A stretch of 64,000 nucleotides of DNA, from contig CP051247.1 of the NCBI GenBank assembly GCA_017795105.1, positions 5,853,001 to 5,917,000 of the forward strand, in the 5' to 3' direction. Source of the DNA: Planctomycetaceae bacterium. GTDB taxonomy: Bacteria > Planctomycetota > Planctomycetia > Planctomycetales > Planctomycetaceae. Position numbers and translations under genes: made by a program. Positions within the stretch are counted from its first letter, which is position 1. Each line of letters starts with the position of its first letter. The notes below the pieces were generated by a model. It saw nothing but the letters and a program-made list of their open reading frames with translations. It did not search any database and was not told the DNA's origin. Of this stretch, positions 17,584-25,636 are shown piece after piece.

Positions 17584-19301
17584 GCCGGGGCGTCATCTTT
17601 CCGAAGCGAGATCGTGGCAGCGATCGCGGCTTACACGATTCAGGCGGCACATCAATCGCGATCGTTGGTGGAGGCCCCCGGGGGCTCTATTGTCTACAAT
17701 CTCTTTTAGACGAGATTCGTGAACCGGGCTCCCCGATCGATCATTGTTCGATTACGGTTTTCGAGCCGGCGTCATCTCTCGGGGCGGGGAACATTTACGA
17801 CCCGAAGCAGCCCCACTATCTCCGGATGAACTTCGCGGCTCGGCATATCGATGTCTGGCCCAGGGACGATCATGAGAAAGGGACCTCACGGCTGACGCTG
17901 GTCGAGTGGCTGGACGGCGATGCGCCCAGTCGGTACGGAGAGCACAGCTTCGTTCCACGCGCACTCGTGGGGAGATATCTCCACGAATGCTACCGGCTGG
18001 TGGAAGAGGAATTGAGGAAGTGCGTCAACTATCGTGTGGTTCCTGAGCGAGTCGAAGCGATTGAGCCGGGCGTCGATGGCTGGAAAGTCCGACATGGTGC
18101 AGCGTGCTGCCAGTGTGATGAGGTTGTTCTGACCGTCGGACATGAGGGGTGGCGCGGGGGCCCAGTCAGCGACGACGCATTACCAATCATTCCGACATTC
18201 CCCACCGCAAGGCAACTCTCGACGTCGCAGATTCCCGCTGGCAGCCTCGTCGGCGTGCGTGGATTCGGACTGACCTGGATCGATACCGCGTTGGCTTTGA
18301 CGGAAGGGCGGGGCGGGGAGTTTGATTGTCATGCGGGGAACTGGAGATATCACCGTACCGGAGAGGAACCGCGAAAGATTCTTCCCTTCTCCCGGACCGG
18401 ACGGCCGATGCTCGCCAAACCTGATGAGACCCGATTTCCGCAGCCGAGAGAGCTGGATCCTATCTGGGCGGCAGGACGCGACAGGCTTCTCAAGATGGCG
18501 TCCCCCGGCGAGGCTCTTGAGAGCACAGATCCACTTTGGGAGACGATTCAAACCGCGGCGGCCGAAGCACTTCGCGTTCTCAACGGGAGTGACGTACGTC
18601 TGGAGACCATTCAATCCTGGTTTGAAGAATGGATTGGCGCGGAGATGTCTCCCGAGCGTGCACTCACGACGATGCGAACGTCCTGTCGGGTCGAGACGGG
18701 GCAGTCTCCTCCCGACATCGGCTGGGCTCTCGGAGCCGCCTGGCGAAACCTTTACCCCGCGCTGGTCAGCGTTGTCAGCCATGGTGGACTCGCAGCGATA
18801 GCGTGGACACAGTTCCATAAGATCGCCTGCGAGATGGAACGGATCGCGTTCGGTCCGCCAGCAGAGAATCTGGGACGAATCCTTGCATTGGAAGAAGCCG
18901 ACATTGTTGATCTGAAATTTCTTCTCGGCGACATTCGGTCGTTGGATAGTCGTCTGGTGCTGTCGAGTGGGGATAAGGAGATCAGACTGAATTCGTGCGT
19001 GAACGCTGTGATTCCATCGCCCCGGGAGTTTTACTCCGGCGGTCCGCTGCAATGCTTGCTCGATCACGAAATGATTTGCAGGCTCGAAGGTGCGAATGGC
19101 ATTTGCGTTGATCGAGCCGGACGGCCGCTGAAGAACGGGCGGCGAATGGCCGAAACCCTGGCGATCTTCGGCCGCGCAACCGAAGACTGTGTCCTCGGAA
19201 ATGATACACTCAGTCGAAAACTGCACGACCATCCGGTGCGATGGGCGCAGGAAGTCGTCGCCAGGATGCGTACTCGAAAGGACTTTGATGTCGGTGGTTG
19301 A
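17580..19301 (+). CDS. FAD/NAD(P)-binding oxidoreductase-like protein (NAD_binding_9 type)
   Basis: A 573-residue protein whose N-terminal Rossmann motif IAIVGGGPRG (residues 26-35) is characteristic of the FAD-NAD(P)-binding family Pfam NAD_binding_9. Further family-like parts are the 'GAGNIYDPKQPHYLRMNF' stretch near residue 70, 'VVLTVGHEGW' near residue 185 and a second nucleotide-binding 'GVRGFGLTWID' near residue 225. Members are found in specialised-metabolite and siderophore-like gene clusters, sometimes acting as N-hydroxylases or dehydrogenases, but no reaction is established for this type. It overlaps the SbnA-like gene by 4 bases and the decarboxylase gene by 14 bases, so the three products are probably made in fixed proportion for one pathway. 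Confidence 0.78.
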   Translation: MSRGVIFPKRDRGSDRGLHDSGGTSIAIVGGGPRGLYCLQSLLDEIREPGSPIDHCSITVFEPASSLGAGNIYDPKQPHYLRMNFAARHIDVWPRDDHEKGTSRLTLVEWLDGDAPSRYGEHSFVPRALVGRYLHECYRLVEEELRKCVNYRVVPERVEAIEPGVDGWKVRHGAACCQCDEVVLTVGHEGWRGGPVSDDALPIIPTFPTARQLSTSQIPAGSLVGVRGFGLTWIDTALALTEGRGGEFDCHAGNWRYHRTGEEPRKILPFSRTGRPMLAKPDETRFPQPRELDPIWAAGRDRLLKMASPGEALESTDPLWETIQTAAAEALRVLNGSDVRLETIQSWFEEWIGAEMSPERALTTMRTSCRVETGQSPPDIGWALGAAWRNLYPALVSVVSHGGLAAIAWTQFHKIACEMERIAFGPPAENLGRILALEEADIVDLKFLLGDIRSLDSRLVLSSGDKEIRLNSCVNAVIPSPREFYSGGPLQCLLDHEMICRLEGANGICVDRAGRPLKNGRRMAETLAIFGRATEDCVLGNDTLSRKLHDHPVRWAQEVVARMRTRKDFDVGG

Positions 19302-20763
19302 ACCTGAAGCCTCTGCGAACTCCGAGCCGAATCCTCATCCGCTGCGCAGCTTTTGCAAGGGGACGCCGCCGCTGACGGCGCGACTCGAAGAGTGGATGAT
19401 CTCTTTGATGGAGAGCAATACGGATGTGCTGCGGAGTGCGGTCGCCGAGTACGGCTCGCCGCTGAACGTGATCTCAACCGGTCCGTTTCGGCGTCACGTA
19501 GAATCGCTCAACAGCGTCGCTCGAAGGCAAAATGTCGACTTCCGTGTTTTCTTCGCGCGCAAAGCGAACAAGTGCCTTTCCTTTGTCGATGCGGCTCTGG
19601 CAGCCGGCGCCGGCGTCGATGTGGCGAGTGGACCGGAGTGTGCCCAGGTATTGCAACAGGGGGAAGCCGGTCGGGACATGGTCTGTACGGCTGCAATCAA
19701 GCCGGAAGGGCTGATTCGGCTCTGTATTGAGAATCAGGTGACGATCGTCATCGATAACTTCGATGAACTGAAGACTGTGAGCAGGCTTGCGCAGTCGTTG
19801 CAGCGGACATGTCCGCTGGCATTGCGAATTAGTGGGTTCGAGCATGATGGCGAAAAGCTCTTCTCCCGGTTCGGCTTCGATATCGATGAGTTCGGTGCGC
19901 TTTGCGAGGTGCTTCCCGTCGTGTGTCCCGAACTCCGGGTGGTCGGTTTGCATTTCCATCTGGACGGATACTGTCCCCGGCAGCGTGTCAGTGCCATCGA
20001 TCAGTGCCTTCCGCTGATTGATCAGTTGAGGACTGCCGGGCACTCGATTGAATTTCTTGATATCGGCGGGGGATTGCCGATGCGGTATCTGGAATCGAAG
20101 CACGAATGGAATTCCTTCTGGTCCGCGCACGAGGAGGCGCTGCGCGGTCACAGGACGCCGTTGACCTGGCGAAATCATGGGCTTGGTCTGCAGATCAACG
20201 GGGAGCAACTCACAGGGAAACGCAATCTCTATCCGTACTATCAGGAACTGGTGCGGGAGGACTGGCTTGAAGCCGTACTTGCCAGTCCGGGAACCTCGTC
20301 TCCGACGATTGCCGAGGCCATTCGTCAACGCGATGTGCAGCTGCGTTGTGAACCGGGGCGAAGCCTGCTCGATGGGAGTGGCCTCACCGTCGCCCGCGTT
20401 GAATTCTGTAAACGTCTTCCCAATGGCGACCATTTGTTCGGGCTGGCGATGAATCGGACTCAGTGTCGAACCGGAAGCGACGATTTCCTCATCGACCCGA
20501 TTCTCCTGAGAGATTCTCAAGCCGTTGAGGAGACGGCCCGGGAAGGGTATCTCGTTGGCGCGTACTGCACGGAGTCGGATCTGATTCTGATGCGGCGGCT
20601 TCGCTTTCCGGCGGGAATCGGACGGGGCGATTTGATCGTGCTTCCCAATACCGCTGGCTATCTGATGCACTTTCTGGAGAGTCGCTCGCATCAGTTTGAG
20701 CTCGCCAGGAATCTCGTATTGGAATCGGACACTCAGCTCCGGCTCGACGCAATCGACGCTTAA
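19288..20763 (+). CDS. Y4yA-family/DapDC-type PLP-dependent decarboxylase
   Basis: A 491-residue fold-type III PLP enzyme of the diaminopimelate/ornithine decarboxylase superfamily. The PLP lysine is in FFARKANKC (Lys92), the phosphate-binding glycines are in DIGGGLP (260-262), and EPGRSLLDG (355-363) supplies the conserved Glu and Arg. The second-subunit Cys motif reads 'TQCRTGSDDF' instead of the housekeeping 'GPxCES', and the N-terminus is extended by about 55 residues. These features and the 'CKGTPPLTARLEEWM' start agree with the Y4yA family rather than LysA. The start ATG 19288 lies inside the end of the upstream gene. With the SbnA-like enzyme this recalls the SbnA/SbnH pair of staphyloferrin B synthesis; substrate is not known. 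Confidence 0.78.
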   Translation: MSVVEPEASANSEPNPHPLRSFCKGTPPLTARLEEWMISLMESNTDVLRSAVAEYGSPLNVISTGPFRRHVESLNSVARRQNVDFRVFFARKANKCLSFVDAALAAGAGVDVASGPECAQVLQQGEAGRDMVCTAAIKPEGLIRLCIENQVTIVIDNFDELKTVSRLAQSLQRTCPLALRISGFEHDGEKLFSRFGFDIDEFGALCEVLPVVCPELRVVGLHFHLDGYCPRQRVSAIDQCLPLIDQLRTAGHSIEFLDIGGGLPMRYLESKHEWNSFWSAHEEALRGHRTPLTWRNHGLGLQINGEQLTGKRNLYPYYQELVREDWLEAVLASPGTSSPTIAEAIRQRDVQLRCEPGRSLLDGSGLTVARVEFCKRLPNGDHLFGLAMNRTQCRTGSDDFLIDPILLRDSQAVEETAREGYLVGAYCTESDLILMRRLRFPAGIGRGDLIVLPNTAGYLMHFLESRSHQFELARNLVLESDTQLRLDAIDA

Positions 20764-20902
20764 ACGTCGTCTCGGTCGATCGCGATTTTGAGCCGCGATT
20801 CAGAAATACGCAGACTTTCATTCAACAGAACAGACTGGGGGCTCGTACCTCAACAGGGAGATGTTCTGCGTCCAGGTCGTTGGGTTTAAAGGACTTTTTC
20901 CC

Positions 20903-20931
20903 TTGTAAAGTTGACCGACGCCTCGCATAAT
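20903..20931 (+). promoter_or_regulatory. Sigma-70-type promoter of the first metal-ligand-rich locus
   Basis: TTGTAA (20903-20908) and CATAAT (20926-20931) are separated by exactly 17 bp. The predicted transcription start near 20938 leaves a leader of about 35 bases before the ATG at 20974. It separates this locus from the preceding PLP operon. Confidence 0.6.
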
Positions 20932-20973
20932 CCGCAAAGCGACTGGTCGGACGCTGGAGTAAATTGAGAGACA

Positions 20974-21375
20974 ATGCGCCTCGCACACCGACCATTTCTG
21001 ATCATGCTGCTGATCGCAGGGGTTGCTTCCCTGTGGACTGGCGGAAATGCCTGGCACGTTGTGACGTGCGGGCATCACGATCATGGTCGGTCCGCAACAG
21101 TGGAATCGACTTGCTCTCATTCGGCCTGCTGCCATCACGCTCATGCTGCTCCCGTCGAGAACGAATCGGGCGATAAGCCGCTGGCTCCCGATCATGACCA
21201 CGACTCCTGCCCGGTTTGTCAGTGGTACACGCTGCATCACGCGTCGGTGATCGCAACCGTCGAGCTGGTCTCGTCGGAGCTTCTTGCTTCTCAGGCTGTG
21301 TTGCCTGTCGTTCCTCAACTCCCCGGCGAGCTGGTCCGCTTTTGCCAGCCCCGCGCACCCCCGGAATCGGTCTGA
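20974..21375 (+). CDS. Small exported His/Cys-rich protein, putative metal binder
   Basis: A 133-residue protein with an N-terminal signal peptide (residues 1-26) followed by clusters of metal-ligand residues: CGHHDHG (32-38), CSHSACCHHAH (about 47-57) and DHDHDSCPVC (about 74-83). The spacing resembles DUF2946-like small exported proteins found near metal transport genes, but I do not claim membership. The C-terminal 45 residues are hydrophobic and ligand-poor. It is the first gene after a good promoter and 330 bases before a DUF1559 gene. A role as periplasmic metal buffer, sensor or chaperone is inferred from composition only; Zn, Cu, Ni or Co are all possible. Confidence 0.65.
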   Translation: MRLAHRPFLIMLLIAGVASLWTGGNAWHVVTCGHHDHGRSATVESTCSHSACCHHAHAAPVENESGDKPLAPDHDHDSCPVCQWYTLHHASVIATVELVSSELLASQAVLPVVPQLPGELVRFCQPRAPPESV

Positions 21376-21705
21376 ACGTCCTGCCTGAAGATGATTGGTT
21401 GCGGGGTTCGCAATTGATGCGGCTCTTTGCCCCATATCGCGCGGCCATGATCTGGCTCGCCTGAGCAGGACCACGCAGAGTTTTTCACACGTGCATTGCG
21501 CTCCTCTGGATGATCTGCGCTGAGCAGGAGCTCGGCGGAGAACGCTGTCTGGAGAATCGCGCTGTTTCTCTTGTGAGAAGTCCCTTCGTCCGCGGCGCGC
21601 GGTCCGTATTCGAACCCGACCAGTCCGAGAGGGCGGTGCGTTCGCGGCGAAGGCTTCCCGCAGGATCGCTGCACATCGATCGATTTTCTATTTTGTCCAC
21701 GGAGT
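21376..21705. other. 330-bp gap before DUF1559 gene
   Basis: I see no gene, terminator or clear promoter. The stretch lacks a T-rich stem-loop after the His/Cys-rich gene, so read-through into the DUF1559 gene is possible. The region is of ordinary base composition. Confidence 0.4.
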
Positions 21706-22686
21706 ATGGGGATGCCCTCTAAGCGATACGGTTTTACTTTGATCGAGCTACTGGTTGTCATCGCGATCATCGCGATTCTGGTAGCTCTCTTGCTGCCTGC
21801 CGTTCAGCAGGCTCGGGAAGCGGCTCGTCGTTCGAGCTGCAAGAACAATCTCAAGCAGCTTGCGCTGGCTTTGCACAATTATCACGATACGCACACCGCG
21901 ATGCCGAATCAGTCCGGCAGTTCGCTCTACGCTTACTCAGCTCTGGCCCAGCTCCTGCCGTACGTCGAGCAGGGAAACCTGCAGGACCTCATCGATTTCG
22001 ACGAACCGGTGAATACCGGACTGCCCTGGGCTCCGGTACAGAACACAGCGATCGAGTTCGTCGCCCGGCAGCCGCTTCAGGTGATGCTTTGTCCGAGTGA
22101 TGCTGGCAATCCCATCTGGGTCGATGACAATTCCGATGTCTGGGCGGGCAGCAATTATCTGCTCAACGGCGGTTCTGGACGACAGATCAATTATTGCAGC
22201 AGCGACAACGATGGTCTGTTCTGGCGGGGATCCCGCACCCGCTTTCGAGACCTGACCGATGGAACAAGCAATACCGCCCTGATGGCCGAAACGCTGTTTG
22301 GTTTGCGACAGGCGGATACCACGACGCTGCTCGATCCTCAGCGTCAGATGGCCCGCATCAGTGGTGGCGGGGCCTGCACGGTCGATGCCGATGCGATGAT
22401 GACGAGTGCCGCGTCCTCGACTGATTTTGAAGGGCGTCGAGCGGGTGCCTGGATCAGCAGTACCGGCTACCACACACTGATTCATGGTTATCTCACGCCA
22501 AACTACCATCGGCCCGATGTGACTCACCACGGTGAAGTCCTTTCCGGGCCCCGAAGTCTCCACCAGGGGGGCGCCCAGTTGTCGCTGTGTGATGGAAGTG
22601 TCCGCTTTATCAGCGAGAACGTTCACGGCGAGACGCTCCGGAACCTCTTCAGCCGAGCTGATGGGGAGGTCCTCGGTGAGTTCTAA
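21706..22686 (+). CDS. DUF1559 pseudopilin-like protein
   Basis: A 326-residue protein starting with a type IV pilin-like prepilin motif: short leader, G|FTLIELLVVIAIIAILVALLLPAVQQAREAARR, then the family's CKNNLKQLALALHNYHD. The globular part contains the DUF1559 marker 'DGTSNTALMAE' and ends with 'LCDGSVRFISENV', typical of this planctomycete-specific family (SBP_bac_10 C-terminal domain). The prepilin peptidase site is the Gly before FTLIE. Two ATGs (21706, 21712) are possible starts. The next lipoprotein gene overlaps its 3' end by 26 bases. The protein probably assembles into or beside a pseudopilus in the cell envelope; its ligand is unknown. Confidence 0.9.
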   Translation: MGMPSKRYGFTLIELLVVIAIIAILVALLLPAVQQAREAARRSSCKNNLKQLALALHNYHDTHTAMPNQSGSSLYAYSALAQLLPYVEQGNLQDLIDFDEPVNTGLPWAPVQNTAIEFVARQPLQVMLCPSDAGNPIWVDDNSDVWAGSNYLLNGGSGRQINYCSSDNDGLFWRGSRTRFRDLTDGTSNTALMAETLFGLRQADTTTLLDPQRQMARISGGGACTVDADAMMTSAASSTDFEGRRAGAWISSTGYHTLIHGYLTPNYHRPDVTHHGEVLSGPRSLHQGGAQLSLCDGSVRFISENVHGETLRNLFSRADGEVLGEF

Positions 22687-23092
22687 GCGAGGGCGGGAAC
22701 GATCTGTCCACAACAGCAGGCTGCCGTTCATGCTCACACTCGTGATGCCGCTGACTGCCGCATTGTCTGGCTGTGGAGCCGGCTCCGAAGACGCGAAAGA
22801 ATCGTCAAGCCCGATCATGATCCCCGAAGTGATTTCCGCGGAGGGGGTTGACTGGACACGGGCCGACGAAATGCTGGACGCGGATGAAGAGCGGTTATCA
22901 GACTTTTTTGCGAAGAATCCGTCTCTGACCGAGAACCCGCGGATCTCAAGCCAACCGCTGGTCTACCGCGGCCCTGGCGGAAAGTCACGTTTCTACTGGG
23001 TGGACGACTCCCGCTCACCTGTTGAGTGGAGTCTGATCGAACTCGGTTCGGGAAAAGCACACTACGAAGAAGGGCAGGGAGGCCCGTTCTGA
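22661..23092 (+). CDS. Small lipoprotein following DUF1559
   Basis: A 143-residue protein if started at ATG 22661, which overlaps the DUF1559 gene; the alternative ATG 22730 gives 120 residues. The lipobox LSGC is at the end of a hydrophobic stretch 'LTLVMPLTAALSGC', so it is expected to be lipid-anchored. I favour 22661 because the short form lacks basic residues before the hydrophobic core, though the long N-region is unusual. The mature part is acidic; its final segment 'YWVDDSRSPVEWSLIELGSG' faintly echoes the start of the next gene's mature protein. A short lipoprotein directly after a DUF1559 gene recurs at 42532 in this window. Confidence 0.65.
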   Translation: MGRSSVSSKRGRERSVHNSRLPFMLTLVMPLTAALSGCGAGSEDAKESSSPIMIPEVISAEGVDWTRADEMLDADEERLSDFFAKNPSLTENPRISSQPLVYRGPGGKSRFYWVDDSRSPVEWSLIELGSGKAHYEEGQGGPF

Positions 23093-23147
23093 CAGTCTTC
23101 AACCACTCTTTGTCCGACGCGTGCGGACAACTTTGAAAGATAAATTC

Positions 23148-24563
23148 ATGATGTTTCACAATGCTCTGGTGAGCCTGATACGACGCACCTCGTGTGCACT
23201 GGCGTGTGGCGGAATCCTGCTGCCTTCGATCGCGTTCGCAGCTCCTCCGGTTCCGTTGAGTCAGTACGATCTTGAAGAACGTCCGGATCCTGTCGTGCGA
23301 GTCTTCTGGCAGGACCGGGAGAGCGCGAGTCTGAAATGGGCGGATATCACCAAAGGTGAAGAATGGTCGCTCGCCCCGGCTTCGGTTGATCAGTTTCCAG
23401 AACTCGATCCGGAGCGACAGAACCTCGTGCAGATGGACATTCTGGATGGCAAGCTACTCGTCGGCGTTCGAGATAACGACGATGGGAATCTGGAAAGCGG
23501 ATGGGTCGCGGTGGACACCGGCGTCGTGGGGCATTCTCACGGCGATCATTACGACTGGCACTTCGAACATCCTCCGGAAGTCCTCAGCAAGAGACTCGAC
23601 ACCGAGCAGGGGAACCCCGCTCATCTCTACACCTACAACGGGGCGTTCTACCTCGCCAATGACAGGAACGATGGATTCACGCAGTTCTTCCCGGACGCTC
23701 TCGAACGCCGTTCCCGGAAGGCAGGGCGGTTCTTTTCAGGCGGGGGGAATCACATCACCATGGCGGCCGTGAAGAATCGCGTCGCCTATTCAAGCTGGAT
23801 CGACGGTGGCGGACCGAACGCAGGACGCGTGGATGTCGTGAATCTGCGGAAATCGGGCAGTCAGCAAAGCGGCTATTCGATCACGCTTCCGTCCGGGGTC
23901 ATTCATGGGGCGACGGCCAACTCGGGCCGTGTCTTCTTTGCGCCTGCGGGGGGTGTCTGCTGGGTCGATGCGGATTTGAACGTCAAACGGAGCCCGGAAA
24001 ACGTCAAGATTCATCACATGGACCTTGGAACCGATCCGGAAACTGAGAAGCCGTTGCGAACCGGGGCCTTCTCGACGCATCGCAATTACGTCCTGTTCAG
24101 CACGGGAACGGGGGATTCCTCGGCTCTCTGCCTGATTGACTCGAAAGCCGATGAGCCGGAAGTTATGAAGCTGTCGATCGATGTGGCCGACGGGCTCTCG
24201 CTGACAACTCCCCAGACCGTCCTGACTGCGGCCGGAAAGCGACTGGCCTTCCTGTTTCAGGACCGGAAAGTTGGAGAAGGTGAGGAACTGTTGACGATTG
24301 TGGATCTCGATCCCGACGGAGACCGCGATTTCAGCGATGCGAAAGTCGCTCGGACGATCGTCGTCGGGCCGACAACAATCGATGGTCACTTCGGGCATCA
24401 CTCGATCGCATTCGACAGCGACGGGGCCTATGCCTGCCTCAGTAATTCGGGCGATGGGACCCTCTGGCTGGTGTCACTGCTCGATTTTGAAGTTCTGGCC
24501 GAGTTTGATGTCGATGGCTCCCCGGGAAGTGTGCTTGCCATTGGCGCAAAAAACCGACATTGA
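23148..24563 (+). CDS. Exported beta-propeller protein with His-rich loop (AztD-like metallochaperone candidate)
   Basis: A 471-residue exported protein with a signal peptide ending near AFAA (residues 29-32). The body shows seven or so repeating strands ('IHGATANSGRVFFAPAGGVCWVD', 'GHFGHHSIAFDSDGAYACLSNSGDGTLWLVSLLDFEVL') typical of a YncE/AztD-like beta-propeller. Residues 129-141 form a striking loop with five histidines and two aspartates (HSHGDHYDWHFEH). AztD, a periplasmic zinc chaperone, is a propeller with a His-rich flexible loop, so a metal-chaperone role is a reasonable hypothesis. The start is ATG 23148 (or 23151) with a GAAAGA ribosome site; the GTG at 23121 is less likely. It belongs to the run of exported proteins preceding an ABC transporter. 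Confidence 0.7.
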   Translation: MMFHNALVSLIRRTSCALACGGILLPSIAFAAPPVPLSQYDLEERPDPVVRVFWQDRESASLKWADITKGEEWSLAPASVDQFPELDPERQNLVQMDILDGKLLVGVRDNDDGNLESGWVAVDTGVVGHSHGDHYDWHFEHPPEVLSKRLDTEQGNPAHLYTYNGAFYLANDRNDGFTQFFPDALERRSRKAGRFFSGGGNHITMAAVKNRVAYSSWIDGGGPNAGRVDVVNLRKSGSQQSGYSITLPSGVIHGATANSGRVFFAPAGGVCWVDADLNVKRSPENVKIHHMDLGTDPETEKPLRTGAFSTHRNYVLFSTGTGDSSALCLIDSKADEPEVMKLSIDVADGLSLTTPQTVLTAAGKRLAFLFQDRKVGEGEELLTIVDLDPDGDRDFSDAKVARTIVVGPTTIDGHFGHHSIAFDSDGAYACLSNSGDGTLWLVSLLDFEVLAEFDVDGSPGSVLAIGAKNRH

Positions 24564-24741
24564 TTCGGATGGACGACAGACGGCGGTTTTGTCACATTTG
24601 CATCAAGCGGTGCTTGCTGCAGCGAGTACGACAAGCCGCTGGAGTTTCCTATCTTGGCTGGCGAACAGCCGAGCGATGTTTCGATGAATCTGAAGGATGC
24701 TTTCTTTTCCGTTTTACCGATACCTCTGCAGGAGGATTGCT

Positions 24742-25503
24742 GTGAATAATTTCATCGCGCGACGCGAATTCCTAATCTGGACCGGAGCACTGGCTCTACT
24801 GAGCGGAGCCGGCTCTGTCGGCTTTGCCGCAGAAGCGACCGGCGCCGACGGAGTCGAGCAGAATGCCGGGAACGATCAGTACACGTATTACGTGTTCTAC
24901 CGGAACGACGATTCCCTGACCCGCCGGATGCAGTCAGCGGTCGAGTCACACGTTAAGGACCATGCTGAACAGGCCGCCTCGCAGAAGGTGCATGTCTACA
25001 GCAAGGATGATTCGGCCATTATCGACAAGTTCGACGCTCGCCGACTCCCACTTCCGTCCGTTATCGGTGTCGCTCCCAACGGAGCCGTGACCTGCATCTA
25101 TCATCGCAAGGTCTCGGCCGCTCAGCTGAAGCGATCCATTCTTTCGCCGCGATATGCCGATGTCGTTCTGGCCCTTCAGAATGGGAAGATCGCCGTTGTC
25201 AGTCTGCTTCCCGATGACGATGTGGAGCCGAGCTCCGCCGCGAGCAGTTTTCTGAAGAGTGAAGACTTCTCGGATCGTTCGGAGCACATTCAGGTCTCGG
25301 CAAAGGATCCGGAAGAACGGGACTTCTTCGCCAGAGTGAAAGTGAGCACCGATCTGGAACAACCGAAGACGATCCTGTTTGCTCCTCCCGGTCGGCATCT
25401 GGGTACGTTTGATGACGATACCACATTCGACGTTCTGGCCGAGAAAGTGCATTCGTCGGGAAGCTGCAATTGCGAGAAGTGCCAGAAGAATCAGGGCCGC
25501 TAG
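24742..25503 (+). CDS. Tat-exported thioredoxin-like protein with C-terminal CxCxxC
   Basis: A 253-residue protein. GTG 24742 is the best start: it follows a perfect AGGAGG site at 24730-24735 and yields ARREFLIWTGALALLSGAG, a twin-arginine (Tat) signal, with cleavage near GFAA. The mature part, 'YTYYVFYRNDDSLTRRMQ' to 'FDARRLPLPSVIGVAPNGAVTCIYHR', looks like a thioredoxin fold around the cis-proline strand but lacks the usual active-site CxxC. The extreme C-terminus instead carries SCNCEKCQ, a likely metal site. Tat export would deliver it folded, possibly already metal-loaded. It is 133 bases upstream of the ABC permease gene. Function unknown; a metal chaperone is one option. Confidence 0.65.
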   Translation: MNNFIARREFLIWTGALALLSGAGSVGFAAEATGADGVEQNAGNDQYTYYVFYRNDDSLTRRMQSAVESHVKDHAEQAASQKVHVYSKDDSAIIDKFDARRLPLPSVIGVAPNGAVTCIYHRKVSAAQLKRSILSPRYADVVLALQNGKIAVVSLLPDDDVEPSSAASSFLKSEDFSDRSEHIQVSAKDPEERDFFARVKVSTDLEQPKTILFAPPGRHLGTFDDDTTFDVLAEKVHSSGSCNCEKCQKNQGR

Positions 25504-25521
25504 GGCGGAACTGCGGCCCTG
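25492..25521 (+). other. Stem-loop over the stop codon, between exported-protein and permease genes
   Basis: CAGGGCCGC (25492-25500) and GCGGCCCTG (25513-25521) form a perfect 9-bp stem with a 12-base loop that begins with the TAG stop codon. There is no T-run after it, so it is more likely an mRNA-processing or stability element, or a partial attenuator, than a full terminator. Confidence 0.5.
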
Positions 25522-25636
25522 GCGAAATCGGTCGATGGGAGCAGCCCTGAAGTGACAGTGGCTGCTTCGGCCGATTGCTGCTGATGCTGAATGAACAGCA
25601 CGAACGTGATTCGATATTCCCTCGATTAAGAGTGAG

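Noticed and set aside
18180..19232. 350-codon antisense ORF in the FAD/NAD(P)-binding gene
   Set aside because: The plus strand carries the GGGPRG motif and operon overlaps; antisense frame is a shadow.
19474..20691. 405-codon antisense ORF in the decarboxylase gene
   Set aside because: The plus strand has all PLP-decarboxylase motifs; the antisense frame has none.
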